A DNA stretch of 64,000 nt, taken from positions 37,135 to 101,134 of IMG/VR virus record IMGVR_UViG_3300031688_001478; one strand, written 5' to 3'. The translations under genes and the position numbers were made by a program. This document shows positions 29,630-35,597 of the stretch, one piece after another; the stretch's first letter is position 1, and every line of letters starts with the position of its first letter. The stretch is from a virus. The notes under the pieces are model-generated. The model was not told the DNA's origin. It was given only the letters and a program-made list of their open reading frames with translations, and searched no databases.

Positions 29630-31399
29630 ATGCTTACTATAAAAAACGTAACAGCAAAAAACTTTATGAGTATTGGCAACAATACCCAGGCGGTTACATT
29701 TGATACCGAGCAACTAACACTAGTCCTAGGACACAATTTAGACTTAGGTGGCGATGGCAGTAGAAACGGTACAGGTAAAACGACAATCATTAATGCATTA
29801 AGTTATGGATTATACGGCGAAGCGTTAACAAACATTAGACGTGATAACTTAATTAATAAAACAAATGCTAAAGGCATGATTATTACTGTTGACTTTGATA
29901 TCAACGGAAACGAATATAGAATTGAACGTGGCAGACGTCCTAACACTTTAAAGTTTTTTATAGATGGTGTAGAGAAAGCTGATGACGAACAGCAAGGCGA
30001 CAGTAGAGAAACACAAAAAGAAATAGAACGTATTATAGGGTTCCCTCATAATATGTTTAAGCATTTGATTGCATTGAATACATACACTGAACCGTTCCTT
30101 AGTATGAAAACTAATGACCAACGTGATATGATTGAGCAGTTACTAGGCATCACTGAGATTAGTGAAAAAGCAGAGCTACTTAAAGAGCTACTTAAAAATA
30201 CCAAAGACAGCATTAAAGACGAAGAGTCTAGAATACAAGCAGTACAGAATGCTAACAAGCGTATTGAAAAGAACATTGACGACATTGAATTGCGTAGGAA
30301 AGCATGGGACAATCAACATAGCGTAAAATTAAAAGACTTACAAGCATCATTGGATGCATTAAGTGAAACTGATATTGATTCCGAACTAGACAAGCACAGA
30401 GAATTAGATATTGTTCACAAACAGTATTCAAAAATGCAAGGCTTACAAAATGAGTTAAAGCAACTACAAACTAGTAGCAAACGTAATGCTAGTACACTTG
30501 TTAGTATACGAAGCGATATCGAGAAAGCTGAATCAGGTGTATGCCCAGCATGTGATCAAAGTACAGCACACTTGGATACTCATGAAACGTATACCGCAGA
30601 GCTTAAAGAAAAAGAAAAAAAAGAGCTATCGTATTCTACAGAATTAGAAGGCAAAATAGCTGTGTTAGAGCAAAGCCTAACTGACATCGGAGAACTGCCT
30701 GAAAGTCCTATTACTTTTTATAACAGCATGGAAGATGCTTTACAGCATAGACATAATTTAGACACTATCACAGAGCAACTTGCTGAACGTAAAGAAGAAA
30801 CTAATCCATATTCTGACCAAGTAGTTACACTTAGAGAAACTGGCTTGGAAGAAGTTAGTTATGAAGGCATTAACGAGTGGACTAAATTAAAAGACCATCA
30901 AGACTTTTTGTATAAACTATTAACAAGCAAAGACAGTTTTATAAGAAAGAAAATTATCGACCAGAACTTACAATACTTAAACTACAGACTAAATTATTAT
31001 TTAGAAAAGTTAGGCTTGCCACATGATGTTAGATTCAACTCAGACTTGAGTGTAGACATTACTGAATATGGCAGAGACTTAGACTTTGATAATTTAAGTA
31101 GAGGCGAACGTAACAGATTAATACTTGGCATGAGTTGGGCATTCAGAGATATTTATGAAAGTCTTAACCAACCAATGAACTTAATGTGTATCGATGAACT
31201 TGTTGACTCTGGTATGGATACAACTGGTGTTGAAGCGGCACTGGGCGTACTTAAAAAGATGGGAAGAGAATCTAAGAAAAATGTATTCTTAATTTCCCAT
31301 AAAGAAGAACTGCAAGGAAGAGTTAGTAATGTATTGTATGTTGTAAAGGAAGGAGGTTTCACTTCTTATGCCAATGACATCGAAATATTGGATAACTAA
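29630..31399 (+). CDS. 46: Recombination endonuclease subunit gp46 (Rad50-like ATPase)
   Basis: A 589-aa SMC-like ATPase (T4 gp46: 560 aa). It has a Walker A at residues 43-52 (GSRNGTGKTT), long coiled coils around a zinc-hook CPAC near residue 305, an ABC signature LSRGERNRL near residue 488 and a Walker B LMCIDELVDSG near 518. With gp47 it forms the membrane-free cytoplasmic nuclease that processes ends. The start directly abuts the gp47 stop. Nothing unusual beyond one residue spacing before Walker A (GHNLDLGGDGSRN). Confidence 0.95.
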   Translation: MLTIKNVTAKNFMSIGNNTQAVTFDTEQLTLVLGHNLDLGGDGSRNGTGKTTIINALSYGLYGEALTNIRRDNLINKTNAKGMIITVDFDINGNEYRIERGRRPNTLKFFIDGVEKADDEQQGDSRETQKEIERIIGFPHNMFKHLIALNTYTEPFLSMKTNDQRDMIEQLLGITEISEKAELLKELLKNTKDSIKDEESRIQAVQNANKRIEKNIDDIELRRKAWDNQHSVKLKDLQASLDALSETDIDSELDKHRELDIVHKQYSKMQGLQNELKQLQTSSKRNASTLVSIRSDIEKAESGVCPACDQSTAHLDTHETYTAELKEKEKKELSYSTELEGKIAVLEQSLTDIGELPESPITFYNSMEDALQHRHNLDTITEQLAERKEETNPYSDQVVTLRETGLEEVSYEGINEWTKLKDHQDFLYKLLTSKDSFIRKKIIDQNLQYLNYRLNYYLEKLGLPHDVRFNSDLSVDITEYGRDLDFDNLSRGERNRLILGMSWAFRDIYESLNQPMNLMCIDELVDSGMDTTGVEAALGVLKKMGRESKKNVFLISHKEELQGRVSNVLYVVKEGGFTSYANDIEILDN

Positions 31400-31404
31400 T
31401 ATGC

Positions 31405-31830
31405 ATGACACCATGGACTTATGAAGGCAAAACAGTAGACTCACTTCCAGACGATTGCGAGGCATTTGTCTACTTAATTACTAATACCACAAACGATAGA
31501 AAGTATGTAGGTAAAAAGTTAGCCAAATTTAAAACAACTAAGCCTCCACTAAAAGGCAAAAAGAACAAACGTCGCGGAACGAAAGAATCGGACTGGAAAA
31601 CTTATTGGGGAAGTTCAGATCATCTAAATGCTGATGTATCAGAGCTAGGAGAAGGTAAGTTTACAAGAGAAATAATTTGGTATTGCCCCAGTAGAGGCGT
31701 TGCAAGTTATCTCGAAGCCAGAGAACAATTTGAAAGGCGTGTATTAGAAACCGATGATTACTATAACGGTATTATTAACGTTAGGGTAGGCGGTTCAAAA
31801 ATTCTACGAGAAGCATTGAAAGATAGATAA
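31405..31830 (+). CDS. SegE-like GIY-YIG endonuclease
   Basis: A 141-aa protein with a degenerate GIY-YIG start: FVYLITNTTNDRKYVGKK, where Tyr and YVGKK hold the two strand motifs, then a basic loop (KGKKNKRRGTKESDWKTYWG), Arg in a following helix and a late Glu (YLEAREQFERRVL). This matches the SegE-like group seen in T4-type phages. It could be a homing endonuclease or a domesticated nuclease. It starts 5 nt after gp46 with a weak ribosome site. The 660-nt gene-free stretch after it may be connected with its mobility. Confidence 0.75.
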   Translation: MTPWTYEGKTVDSLPDDCEAFVYLITNTTNDRKYVGKKLAKFKTTKPPLKGKKNKRRGTKESDWKTYWGSSDHLNADVSELGEGKFTREIIWYCPSRGVASYLEAREQFERRVLETDDYYNGIINVRVGGSKILREALKDR

Positions 31831-31848
31831 CTAACTATTGCATAACAA

Positions 31849-31895
31849 CACAGACACCAAGTCACAGCAAGGCACACCACAGACACCAAGTCACA
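31849..31895 (+). repeat. 18-nt direct repeat, two copies, 29-nt period
   Basis: CACAGACACCAAGTCACA occurs at 31849-31866 and 31878-31895. Two copies only, separated by 11 nt. The copies sit just after the SegE-like gene at the start of the gene-free stretch. Confidence 0.85.
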
Positions 31896-32206
31896 CTACA
31901 TAGGACTATACACCAGCCCCACCCGAGGCCAATATCGGACTCCTCGACAAACCTGAACAAGGTGCGAGAATTGGAGATGTATAGCGGTAAAGATACAAAC
32001 ACACGACAAACTGTATTAAAAGGATGTAGGCAATGAGAAAAAGCAACCTACAAGTTTGTGTAACTAAACTCTACAAGGTTACATAAATTTCCGTGAGATG
32101 AGACGGTAGTGTATGGGGACAGAAAGCTCACTGGTTCCTTATAGCACCCGAGTTAGAGATGATGATGGCTCATATGATGTCGACAGACACTATATTTTCC
32201 GAACAG

Positions 32207-32228
32207 CTTCTCCTTGCAATAGGAGAAG
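32207..32228 (+). other. Perfect 8-bp hairpin in gene-free region
   Basis: CTTCTCCT and AGGAGAAG flank the six-base loop TGCAAT. No T-run follows, so it is not a typical terminator. It could be part of a structured RNA or a processing site. Confidence 0.6.
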
Positions 32229-32404
32229 TATGACTCCAACTATATGATATCGCATTAATTAACTAATTAGAAACTTTCTAACAAGAACTGAAATGAATGT
32301 AATGAATGAAGTTAGTAGTTGGAAAAGATACGAAGTATCTAAAAAGCTAATTGTAATTAATTGTAACAAACATATATAAACAGTTCTAGAACTTATCCAA
32401 TTAA

Positions 32405-32412
32405 GATAAATA
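32405..32412 (+). promoter_or_regulatory. Late promoter box (GATAAATA) for cytochrome/copper cassette
   Basis: GATAAATA 79 nt before the ATG at 32491. It is the same box as before capsid and tail units, which implies that the oxidoreductase, lipoprotein and small membrane peptide are made late. Confidence 0.7.
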
Positions 32413-32490
32413 TATGTAAGAATATAACATAAGGTTATATTAGTATTAGAGCACTCGCTCGTAGTTGATACGCAATCCAAAGGAAAAAAC

Positions 32491-33768
32491 ATGTACAAGT
32501 ATATACTCACGGCTTTTTTAGCCACTGTGTCTACATCATCATGGGCAACAGACTATGTGTCAGGCGTTGCTGATATTATTAATAACAATTGTGTAGTATG
32601 CCATAGAGCAGGTGGCATAGGACCAATGAGTTTTGAAACGTACGAACAAGTTAGACCATGGGCTCCTCTTATAAGTTATAAAGTAATGACAAGAGAGATG
32701 CCTCCATACGCATACGATCATGGAATTGGCATACAAGACTTGCAAGGAGATTGGCGTCTGTCTCAAATGGATATAGACACAATTGTGGAATGGGTAGATA
32801 AAGGAAGCCTACGAGGTGATCCTGACATAACGGTGCAGACAGCACAACTACCGGATCCAGAAGCATGGAGTTTCACTGAGCAGTTTGGCTTACCCGATAC
32901 AGTTATACCCAGTGTAGCAATAGACATTCCTGCAAGTGGTAACGACTTGTGGCATAAGCATTTAGTTCCGACTGGACTAACAGAGGATCGTTGCATAAAA
33001 GCAGTACAAGTTAAGCCACGTGGCGAAGCTAAAGCAGTAGTACATCACGCCAACAGTAGTATTATAACTGAGAGCGGTAACCAGGGCATGTTAACAGAAT
33101 ATGCAATGGGTAAATGGGGTGAGATAGTACCAGAGGGTGTGTGCAGGACTATTCCAGCAAATGCAGAAGTAAGTTGGGACATTCATATGTACCCAGGTGG
33201 ATTAGGCGCAATGGCTCCTGGGAGTGTAATCAAAGACAATGTAGTAGAGATAGGACTTTGGCTATACTCACAAGAAGAAAGTGAAACATTAAAGTATAAG
33301 CAAGACTTATCGTTGTATCGCTTAGGTGACCAAGACGATATAGTTATTGCTCCGAACGGTTATCACATGACACAAGGCTTCCACAGTTTTGACCATCCTG
33401 TGAGATTAGACAGTTTTCAACCACACGGGCATTTAAGAATGAATGCCGCAAGTTTGGAAATATTCTATCCTATCACAGGCAAAACAGAACAAATTAGCCA
33501 AGTATCAAATTGGAGTGCAACATGGCATCACAGTCATTTATATGCTCCAGATGTAGCACCGCTAATTCCAGCTGGTGCAGTTATTGTATTGAAACAATGG
33601 TACGACAACACATCAGATAACCCAAACAACCCAGACTCTGATATGTGGGTAATGGGCGGTAGTAGAACAGGGGACGAAATGACCCACGCCTGGTTAGCTA
33701 TAACACACTTAGACGAAGAAGGATACACATCACTATTAGACAAACGGAGAGAAAACGGTGCTGACTAA
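32491..33768 (+). CDS. Secreted cytochrome c / copper type II monooxygenase-like protein
   Basis: A 425-aa protein with a signal peptide (residues 1-19, cut after SSWA), so it acts in the periplasm or outside. Residues 34-38 are a c-type haem site CVVCH; Met46, Met66 or Met70 could be the axial ligand. The C-terminal two thirds resembles the fold of peptidylglycine/dopamine monooxygenases: His185-His186 (AVVHHA) and His232 (WDIHMYP) match the first copper site, and His312-x-His314 (PHGHL) with Met397 (TGDEM) match the second. All expected ligands are present, suggesting an active haem-to-copper oxidoreductase. Similar fusions occur in bacteria with unknown substrates. I know of no such gene in phages. 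It has a good AAAGGA site and leads a three-gene cassette. Confidence 0.8.
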   Translation: MYKYILTAFLATVSTSSWATDYVSGVADIINNNCVVCHRAGGIGPMSFETYEQVRPWAPLISYKVMTREMPPYAYDHGIGIQDLQGDWRLSQMDIDTIVEWVDKGSLRGDPDITVQTAQLPDPEAWSFTEQFGLPDTVIPSVAIDIPASGNDLWHKHLVPTGLTEDRCIKAVQVKPRGEAKAVVHHANSSIITESGNQGMLTEYAMGKWGEIVPEGVCRTIPANAEVSWDIHMYPGGLGAMAPGSVIKDNVVEIGLWLYSQEESETLKYKQDLSLYRLGDQDDIVIAPNGYHMTQGFHSFDHPVRLDSFQPHGHLRMNAASLEIFYPITGKTEQISQVSNWSATWHHSHLYAPDVAPLIPAGAVIVLKQWYDNTSDNPNNPDSDMWVMGGSRTGDEMTHAWLAITHLDEEGYTSLLDKRRENGAD

Positions 33769-33952
33769 AATAGCAAAAACTTTAATACTAGTAGTAACTT
33801 TAACGGCATGTAGTAGTGTGCCGTTAAAGTTTTCAATAAATCAACAATCACAGTTTGATTACATGCCAGATCCAATAACATGGAATAGGAACATCTTCAC
33901 TTGTAGAGCTCAGCCACAATGTAATGCGGCTGATTTGTTTAACAGGTTTTGA
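33758..33952 (+). CDS. Small lipoprotein of the oxidoreductase cassette
   Basis: A 64-aa protein starting at GTG 33758 after GGAGA and overlapping the upstream gene by 11 nt. The N-terminus is a lipoprotein signal: a hydrophobic run ending LVVTLTAC with Cys18 as lipid anchor. The mature part is only about 47 residues and has two further cysteines (FTCRAQPQC). It may anchor or partner the secreted haem/copper protein at a membrane; that is inference from position only. Confidence 0.7.
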   Translation: MLTKIAKTLILVVTLTACSSVPLKFSINQQSQFDYMPDPITWNRNIFTCRAQPQCNAADLFNRF

Positions 33953-34050
33953 TGACTTATGGAATTATGATGTCGCTATGTATTTTTATTAACATTGCGG
34001 TATATGTAATGATAGGCATGTATTTTGAAGGACATGAAGCTTTTAATTAA
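33952..34050 (+). CDS. 32-aa membrane peptide
   Basis: A short ORF whose ATG shares one base with the preceding TGA stop (TGATG), a coupling pattern used by real phage genes. It encodes one hydrophobic span (MMSLCIFINIAVYVMIGMYF) and a short charged tail. Its stop lies 8 nt inside the convergent gene at 34043. It is probably the third member of the haem/copper cassette. The function is unknown, and chance cannot be excluded for so short a frame. Confidence 0.5.
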   Translation: MTYGIMMSLCIFINIAVYVMIGMYFEGHEAFN

Positions 34051-34573
34051 TTATGGTATTTAAATATGCTACGGTATCGAAATAGTTCATCCGTAAATTA
34101 ATTGAAAACATTTTAGAACTTACATCGATATCTCTGTGGTCACATCCATGTGATAGTTGTACATTTAATGCCATGACTTGACCTGGCATAATATACTTAG
34201 ATTCATTTTCCTTCCCATGCGTTATATAGATAGGGTGATCCTCTAGATTGAATAACATATTGCACTTACGAGTAAATGGATTGCCCCAACCTAACAGATA
34301 GTCATTATGATTTATAACATGTTCGTTTGCAGGAACAGTTTCAAATCCAATACTATGCTCCGCTAACACTTGTATAGGACTTAACAGTTCTTTAATTTTT
34401 TCCAAACACGATAAATCTGAAAGCATTAGTATGTCTTGTACTATGTCTGTACGATCTGGATCCTTGTGCATGTAGTATTTGCTTTCGGGTATAGTGTTAA
34501 CAACTTCCTGCTCTAGTTCTAGTATTGCAGGTATGTCTAATTTAAAATCGTATACGGTACTAAATTTACTCAT
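34043..34573 (-). CDS. 2OG-Fe(II) oxygenase-like protein B
   Basis: A 176-aa protein with the facial-triad pattern His89-x-Asp91 (INHND), His142 (QLSHG) and a co-substrate Arg161 (INLRM), as in 2-oxoglutarate/Fe(II) oxygenases. Such genes are common in T4-like cyanophages, where targets are mostly unknown. I chose ATG 34573 because it overlaps the upstream stop by 8 nt as ATGAGTAA, the same arrangement as the upstream junction. An in-frame GTG at 34594 would add seven residues. It is last in a three-gene leftward operon. Confidence 0.7.
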   Translation of the reverse strand: MSKFSTVYDFKLDIPAILELEQEVVNTIPESKYYMHKDPDRTDIVQDILMLSDLSCLEKIKELLSPIQVLAEHSIGFETVPANEHVINHNDYLLGWGNPFTRKCNMLFNLEDHPIYITHGKENESKYIMPGQVMALNVQLSHGCDHRDIDVSSKMFSINLRMNYFDTVAYLNTIIN

Positions 34574-34688
34574 GTCCTGCCGCCATCCACTCACCGTCTT
34601 TATATACTACAAGTTTTCCAGAGTGATCTAACGTGTATTCTCCTTCTATAGGAAATCTAGGTTCTCGAACAATAATCTTTCTACCCAT
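34566..34688 (-). CDS. 40-aa protein between two oxygenase-like genes
   Basis: A 40-residue protein (MGRKIIVREPRF onward, ending GEWMAAGHE) with an 8-nt overlap at each end: ATGGGTAG with the gene before it and ATGAGTAA with the gene after. A GAGAG site lies upstream of the ATG at 34688. The middle (GEYTLDHSGKLVVYKDGEW) reads as a small beta hairpin. Paired 8-nt overlaps argue that it is translated. Function unknown; perhaps a substrate or partner of the oxygenase-like proteins. Confidence 0.6.
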   Translation of the reverse strand: MGRKIIVREPRFPIEGEYTLDHSGKLVVYKDGEWMAAGHE

Positions 34689-35127
34689 ATTCAACTCTCT
34701 TTTGGTATGCTTGTCTAGTGTTAATTGTGAGGAACTTGAAGTCCTCATCTGTTTTGTTATTGGATCCGTGTAATAGGTTAGTGTTGATTAATAAACTTTC
34801 GCCCGGCTGTATAGCAACCTCGACCAACACACCATCGTTAGAATGTTCCACGTATGCAACATTGTCCCCTACATTAATAAGCAAGTTACTTCTGCGTATA
34901 ATATCGGTGTGTGCTTTTAAATAACTGTTTGCTAGTATGGATTCTGCACCTATTATAGTATCTTCTGTGATGGCGTATTTGCCCACAAAATCATCTGTTA
35001 TCCAATCTAAATGCTTTAGTTTGGCATACGGAAACACACATTGAATAATGTTGTTATATGTGAATTCCTGCCTATCATAGCCTTGTAAGGTACTTAGATT
35101 GGCATATATTTGTGGTTCTGTGTACAT
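34681..35127 (-). CDS. 2OG-Fe(II) oxygenase-like protein A
   Basis: A 148-aa protein with His73-x-Asp75 (LKAHTD), His120 (NLLHGS) and Arg138 (INTRQ), the spacing expected for a 2-oxoglutarate/Fe(II) oxygenase double-stranded beta-helix. It leads the leftward three-gene unit. A perfect T4-type TATAAATA lies 6 nt before the ATG, which would give an almost leaderless message. A strong AGGAGG lies 24 nt upstream at 35152-35157 but has no start codon near it. Targets may be nucleobases, proteins or small metabolites. Confidence 0.75.
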   Translation of the reverse strand: MYTEPQIYANLSTLQGYDRQEFTYNNIIQCVFPYAKLKHLDWITDDFVGKYAITEDTIIGAESILANSYLKAHTDIIRRSNLLINVGDNVAYVEHSNDGVLVEVAIQPGESLLINTNLLHGSNNKTDEDFKFLTINTRQAYQKRVEYG

Positions 35128-35133
35128 TAACTG

Positions 35134-35141
35134 TATTTATA
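35134..35141 (-). promoter_or_regulatory. Late promoter box (TATAAATA) for oxygenase-like operon
   Basis: Exact T4 late consensus on the minus strand, six bases before the ATG at 35127. T4-like initiation would fall about one base before the start codon. Confidence 0.6.
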
Positions 35142-35179
35142 TGCTTTGATACCTCCTATAACCATTATTTTAGTAAAAG

Positions 35180-35198
35180 TTACCAGAAAAACTGGTAA
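35180..35198. promoter_or_regulatory. Inverted repeat next to early promoter: candidate operator
   Basis: TTACCAG and CTGGTAA are separated by AAAAA, a perfect 7-bp dyad ending 5 bp before the -35 element at 35204. There is no T-run on the plus strand, so it is not a terminator in that direction. Its position suits a repressor or activator site for the SWIM/FG-GAP unit. Confidence 0.5.
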
Positions 35199-35203
35199 AA
35201 AAC

Positions 35204-35232
35204 TTGACATAGAAGCAGTTTCCTAGTATAAT
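35204..35232 (+). promoter_or_regulatory. Perfect-consensus sigma70-like early promoter
   Basis: TTGACA at 35204-35209, a 17-bp spacer and TATAAT at 35227-35232: both hexamers and the spacing are ideal. It lies 31 bp before the SWIM gene and probably also drives the FG-GAP gene. Confidence 0.9.
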
Positions 35233-35263
35233 ATACACTTAGTTTAGCAAAAAGGATAACACT

Positions 35264-35581
35264 ATGATAGAGATACTACAAGAAGTAACTGACTGGGGCA
35301 AGTACTCCGTTAACAATGGGATTTACCATGTTAATGGTGCTGGGCAACTAGTTGCATACAAGCCATCCGAAACTGCTGAACTTAAAACGTTTAAGAATCC
35401 GTTAAAGCAGTTTAGCAAAAGCAGACGTAAGTTTGTTAAGTTAGGTGAGGCAGACGAGCAATTAGCAGATGATGTTGTTGTTGTTCAAGGCAGTAACGGT
35501 AAGACTTACACGATACAGGACGGTAAATGTAGTTGTCCTGGCTACACATATAGGGGAAATTGTAAACATGTTAACAAATAA
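35264..35581 (+). CDS. SWIM zinc-finger protein
   Basis: A 105-aa protein ending in a SWIM-type zinc site: Cys89-x-Cys91, eight residues, Cys100-x-His102. SWIM fingers bind DNA or protein in MuDR-like, Rad51-paralogue-associated and bacterial helicase proteins. The N-terminal 60 residues are a basic, beta-then-helical segment with no motif I know. AAAGGA precedes the ATG. With an ideal host-type promoter and a possible operator upstream, it is likely an early regulator or recombination helper. Confidence 0.8.
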   Translation: MIEILQEVTDWGKYSVNNGIYHVNGAGQLVAYKPSETAELKTFKNPLKQFSKSRRKFVKLGEADEQLADDVVVVQGSNGKTYTIQDGKCSCPGYTYRGNCKHVNK

Positions 35582-35597
35582 AAAGGGGAATACGCAA

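Larger units (their letters stand above)
31831..32490. other. 660-nt gene-poor region with repeats and hairpins
   Basis: No ORF of convincing size or codon pattern on either strand. The longest frames are short: 15 codons from 32034, about 24 from the 32161 area and 28 from about 32293. The stretch contains an 18-nt direct repeat, a perfect 8-bp hairpin at 32207-32228, and a nested fold near 31943-31976 (ACCT/AGGT inside CTCG/CGAG). The last 90 nt hold the late box for the next gene. I checked for tRNA and tmRNA features and found none. A structured RNA or decayed intron/homing remnant is possible. Confidence 0.55.

Noticed and set aside
31849-31895. CRISPR array
   Set aside because: Only two copies of an 18-nt repeat with an 11-nt gap.
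31831-32260. tRNA or tmRNA in the gene-free region
   Set aside because: No acceptor stem with a T-loop GGTTCRA pattern and no tag-peptide frame found.
32034-32380. Short ORFs of 15-28 codons in the gene-free region
   Set aside because: Weak or no ribosome sites and no coupling to neighbours. They remain possible but I cannot support them.
35152-35157. AGGAGG as ribosome site of oxygenase A
   Set aside because: It lies 24 nt from the ATG with no nearer start codon, and the predicted late transcript would begin after it.
35180-35198. Rho-independent terminator for the SWIM-side strand
   Set aside because: The hairpin is followed by A-rich, not T-rich, sequence on the plus strand; the leftward tail is short and mixed.
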